The notes under the pieces: generated by a model
The model's input: only the letters and a program-made list of their open reading frames with translations
What the model was told of the DNA's origin: nothing
Database searches by the model: none
DNA from: JAVBKP01 sp031553975
Lineage (GTDB): Bacteria; Bacillota; Clostridia; Peptostreptococcales; Anaerovoracaceae
NCBI GenBank assembly: GCA_031553975.1
Contig: JAVBKP010000158.1
Coordinates: 1-5,684 of the forward strand
DNA: 5,684 nt
Reading direction: 5' to 3'
Position numbers and translations under genes: made by a program
In this document: positions 2,876-5,684 of the stretch, one piece after another
How the letters are laid out: every line of letters begins with the position of its first letter
How positions within the stretch are numbered: position 1 is the first letter of the stretch

Positions 2876-5684
2876 ATGAATAAACAACAAATTGTTAGTA
2901 AAATAAATGAATTTCTTCATATAGCGAATGTAGCGTTATCAAATTGGCTTTATAATACACTGCCTAAAGTTTCGGAAAACTGGTGGGAAGAATGTGTTCT
3001 TGATGAATTAAGCTTTTATCAGAGAAATAGGGTGGAAGAGGCTTTGATTGATTCTCTGGAGGAACTTGATTTATCCGCTTTACTTCGCATTGCAAATAAA
3101 AACTGGTATCAGATACGGCATGTTGCTTATATGCCACAAAGGCAACGTGAATGCTTACGTGAAATGATCCAAGTCAGAAATAACTGGGCGCACTGCCCTG
3201 CTGATATTCCTGAAAAAGAGATTATATTGAAAGATCTAGAAATTTTAGATGAATTTTTGCAACAAATGTCAATAGCAAGTGAGTCTATAAAAGAGCTCAA
3301 TGAGATGAAAAATGCTATAAGAAGTGATATATCTTTAAGTTCAATTGAATCAAACTCACTAGTTATGCATACCAAGACAACCGAAGTGCTAGACAATAGC
3401 ATTATTGATGAAAAAAGCATGGTGTATTTAAACAGCGATCCAGCAAAAAAAGGTATGATATACTCGATTTCTTCGGTTAGTGGAGTGCTACGGTATGAAG
3501 TATTTATAAATGGAACAATTGAAACATTTTATGAGGGGCAAATCTCACCAGTTGCGGGCAAAAGTTTAAATAATGTGGTTAATATTGCACGTTTACAATG
3601 TCACCTAGTCGCTTTCCAAATAAATAATCCTTCTAACAATAATTTGTATTCTTTAAATTCAGCTAGAATTGACTTTGTACCATATCAATTTAGACCCGCC
3701 CTCAAAATAATTAAATCTGATGAACCAAGAATTTTAATTGCTGATAGTGTTGGGGTCGGGAAGACTATTGAAACTGGACTAATTTTGAAAGAGTTAGAAG
3801 CTAGATCGGATTTAGCAAAAATAGTCATTATATGCCCAAAACCATTAGTTGTTGAGCGAAAATGGGAGCTAGAAATGAAAAGATTTGACGAAGATTTTAC
3901 AGCACTAGATGGTAAGACACTTCGACGAGTAATTTCGGATGTAGATAGAGATGGTGTTTGGCCAGAAAAATTTAATAAAGCCATTATCCCATATTCGATA
4001 TTAAGTAAAGAGGTAATTTTTGGACCTGAAGGGCATAAAAAAAGCAGCAGATTTGGTTTGATTGACATGGATCCTGCTCCGCACTTTGATATGGTAATTG
4101 TGGATGAGGCACACCATATTCGTAATAGTGATACCCAACAGTATGCCGCAGTGAAGTATTTTTGTGATCATTCAGATGCTGCGGTATTTTTGACTGCTAC
4201 GCCCCTACAAACTAGCGATGATGACTTATTTACACTTTTAAATGCTTTAAGCCCCGATACAATCATCGATAAGGAAGTATTTAAAACAATGTTAGAGCCT
4301 AATAAATTTGTTACTAAAGCAGCTCATTATGTAAGAGCGGCTAAGAGCGGATGGGAAACTGATGCCTTAGAGCAGTTACTACAAATTAAATCGACAGTAT
4401 GGGGAGGCAGCGTAATTTGTGAGAATCCACTATACAAAAGCACATTGCACACTTTGTCTTTTGATGAGATTACACGTAGCCAAAGAGTGCAGATGATCTC
4501 AGATATAGAAAACCTAAATAGTTTTTCAAATCTGATTAATAGGACACGAAGGCAGGACATTCAAGACTTTTGCATTAGACGTTCACATACGGTTGAAAAT
4601 GTATTTACTCCGCATCAAATGGCATTACATGATGCCTTGCTAGAGTTTGAAGCAATTGCACTAACGCTGTTACATGGAAACGTATGCATCAAATTTATGA
4701 TGAGTACAATTCGTAGGCAAGCTGCAAGTTGTATTTTTGGACTTGCACCATTTATTCAAAACCTAGTCGATAAGCGTTTTATGCAGTTAATAGATGATCC
4801 AGAGTTGGAAAGTAGTGATTTTTTAAATGATTCAGAGGCGATTGAAATAATAAAAAAATTATCAACACAGGTATTAGACCTTGCAAATGAATTGCCAGAG
4901 GAGGATACCAAATTTGAATTGTTAGAGAAAATTATTGCCGAGAAACAAGAGCTAAAGAATAATAAAATTATCGTTTTTAGCGCTTTTAGACATACGCTTA
5001 ATTATTTGTGTGACAAACTTAAAACATTAGGATATAGGGTGGCACAAATAAATGGAAGCGTTGCGGATGATGAAAGGCTTACGCTAAGAGAAAGATTTGA
5101 GCTTGACAAGAATAATACGAGTGCATTAGATGTTTTACTCTTTACTGAAGTTGGGTGTGAAGGTCTTGATTATCAATTTTGTGATGCAATGATTAACTAT
5201 GATCTTCCATGGAATCCAATGAGAATAGAGCAACGTATTGGAAGGATTGACCGTAGAGGTCAAAAAAGCGATATCATTAACATTTATAATATGATTACTG
5301 CAAATACGATTGATGCAGATGTATACTATAGGTGCCTTATGAGAATTGGAGTATTTGAAGAAAGTATAGGAGAATGTGCAGAGATCCTAGGTAGTCTTAA
5401 TAAAAAATTAGAAAAGATAGTGATAGATGTTAGCTTGAATGAAGAAGAACGGCATATAAAAATAGAGCAAATAGCCGATAACGAGATCCGTCTTATTCAA
5501 GAAATGCGAAAACTTGAGGAAGAGGAAAAACATTTTTTTGGACTAAACCTGTCAAATGACAGCATGATAAAAGACATACAGAATGCCGAAAATGCTTGGC
5601 TTTCGGCAAAGTTTATGTTACATATGATTCAGTGTTATTTAGAAATTCGGTTAGGAAAAGGAAACTATATAACGGGGGAAGCTG
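2876..5684 (+). CDS. HEPN-domain SNF2/RapA-type helicase (runs off right edge)
   Basis: At least 936 residues are open with no stop. The start is the ATG at 2876-2878, with GAGGG seven bases upstream. Residues 1-130 are helical and contain RNNWAH (R101...H106), the Rx4H signature of HEPN domains, here resembling the Swt1-type HEPN. Residues about 190-224 look like an SH3-like barrel (GMIYSISS...LRYEVFINGTIETFYEGQ). The helicase follows: PYQFRP (Q271), Walker A DSVGVGKT (290-297, K296), ICPKPLV (~319-325), DEAHH (410-414), LTATP (439-443), EGLD (762-765) and QRIGRIDRRGQ (786-796). This set is typical of RapA-like SNF2 ATPases that move along nucleic acid. A charged coiled-coil-like stretch lies at about 845-885. 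HEPN domains are often RNases or structural helpers, so the ATPase may gate an RNase. DISARM DrmD is a related alternative; no partner is visible. Confidence 0.88.
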   Translation, partial: MNKQQIVSKINEFLHIANVALSNWLYNTLPKVSENWWEECVLDELSFYQRNRVEEALIDSLEELDLSALLRIANKNWYQIRHVAYMPQRQRECLREMIQVRNNWAHCPADIPEKEIILKDLEILDEFLQQMSIASESIKELNEMKNAIRSDISLSSIESNSLVMHTKTTEVLDNSIIDEKSMVYLNSDPAKKGMIYSISSVSGVLRYEVFINGTIETFYEGQISPVAGKSLNNVVNIARLQCHLVAFQINNPSNNNLYSLNSARIDFVPYQFRPALKIIKSDEPRILIADSVGVGKTIETGLILKELEARSDLAKIVIICPKPLVVERKWELEMKRFDEDFTALDGKTLRRVISDVDRDGVWPEKFNKAIIPYSILSKEVIFGPEGHKKSSRFGLIDMDPAPHFDMVIVDEAHHIRNSDTQQYAAVKYFCDHSDAAVFLTATPLQTSDDDLFTLLNALSPDTIIDKEVFKTMLEPNKFVTKAAHYVRAAKSGWETDALEQLLQIKSTVWGGSVICENPLYKSTLHTLSFDEITRSQRVQMISDIENLNSFSNLINRTRRQDIQDFCIRRSHTVENVFTPHQMALHDALLEFEAIALTLLHGNVCIKFMMSTIRRQAASCIFGLAPFIQNLVDKRFMQLIDDPELESSDFLNDSEAIEIIKKLSTQVLDLANELPEEDTKFELLEKIIAEKQELKNNKIIVFSAFRHTLNYLCDKLKTLGYRVAQINGSVADDERLTLRERFELDKNNTSALDVLLFTEVGCEGLDYQFCDAMINYDLPWNPMRIEQRIGRIDRRGQKSDIINIYNMITANTIDADVYYRCLMRIGVFEESIGECAEILGSLNKKLEKIVIDVSLNEEERHIKIEQIADNEIRLIQEMRKLEEEEKHFFGLNLSNDSMIKDIQNAENAWLSAKFMLHMIQCYLEIRLGKGNYITGEA

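Noticed and set aside
3127..4560. Minus-strand open frames of 97, 127 and 77 codons
   Set aside because: They lie opposite the helicase gene, whose motifs are complete and in frame throughout this stretch.

Overview
This AT-rich window has dense purine-rich ribosome binding sites (AAGGGG, GAGGAGGG, GGGGGA), short intergenic gaps and Bacillota-style XRE regulators. It looks like an accessory island in a low-GC Gram-positive bacterium, probably of the Clostridia type. No rRNA, tRNA, CRISPR array, transposase or integrase is visible.

Left part, minus strand (1-1732). Reading leftward, a 104-aa XRE regulator (1418-1732) is followed by a DUF1837/HamA-like PD-(D/E)XK nuclease (401-1348). Overlapping its 3' end is the start of a superfamily 2 helicase (1-426, running off the left edge). 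The nuclease and helicase pair matches the two-gene Hachiman anti-phage system (hamA-hamB). The regulator reads in the same direction about 70 bp upstream.

Centre (1733-2329). This is a regulatory core around a second small XRE protein (1923-2147, minus). Left of it is a near-consensus plus-strand promoter (1817-1845) with no gene downstream in its direction. An A/T-flanked hairpin at 1885-1920 follows, so the pair could make a small RNA of about 70 nt. Right of the XRE gene, the divergent spacer carries two copies of a 17-bp dyad, TTGCA-N7-TGCAA, with centres 41 bp apart. These are probable operators.

Right part, plus strand (2330-5684). A 136-aa single-pass membrane protein of unknown function (2330-2740) is followed by a large open frame (2876 to the right edge, at least 936 residues). 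This frame fuses an N-terminal HEPN domain (RNNWAH motif, resembling Swt1-type HEPN), an SH3-like segment and a complete RapA/SNF2-type helicase engine. It is the most likely component of a poorly described defence system, whose partners would lie past the right edge.

Taken together, the layout suggests two defence modules pointing away from each other with two XRE regulators, operators and a possible small RNA between them. The module identities come from protein motifs. The regulatory links are inference from position and repeats.
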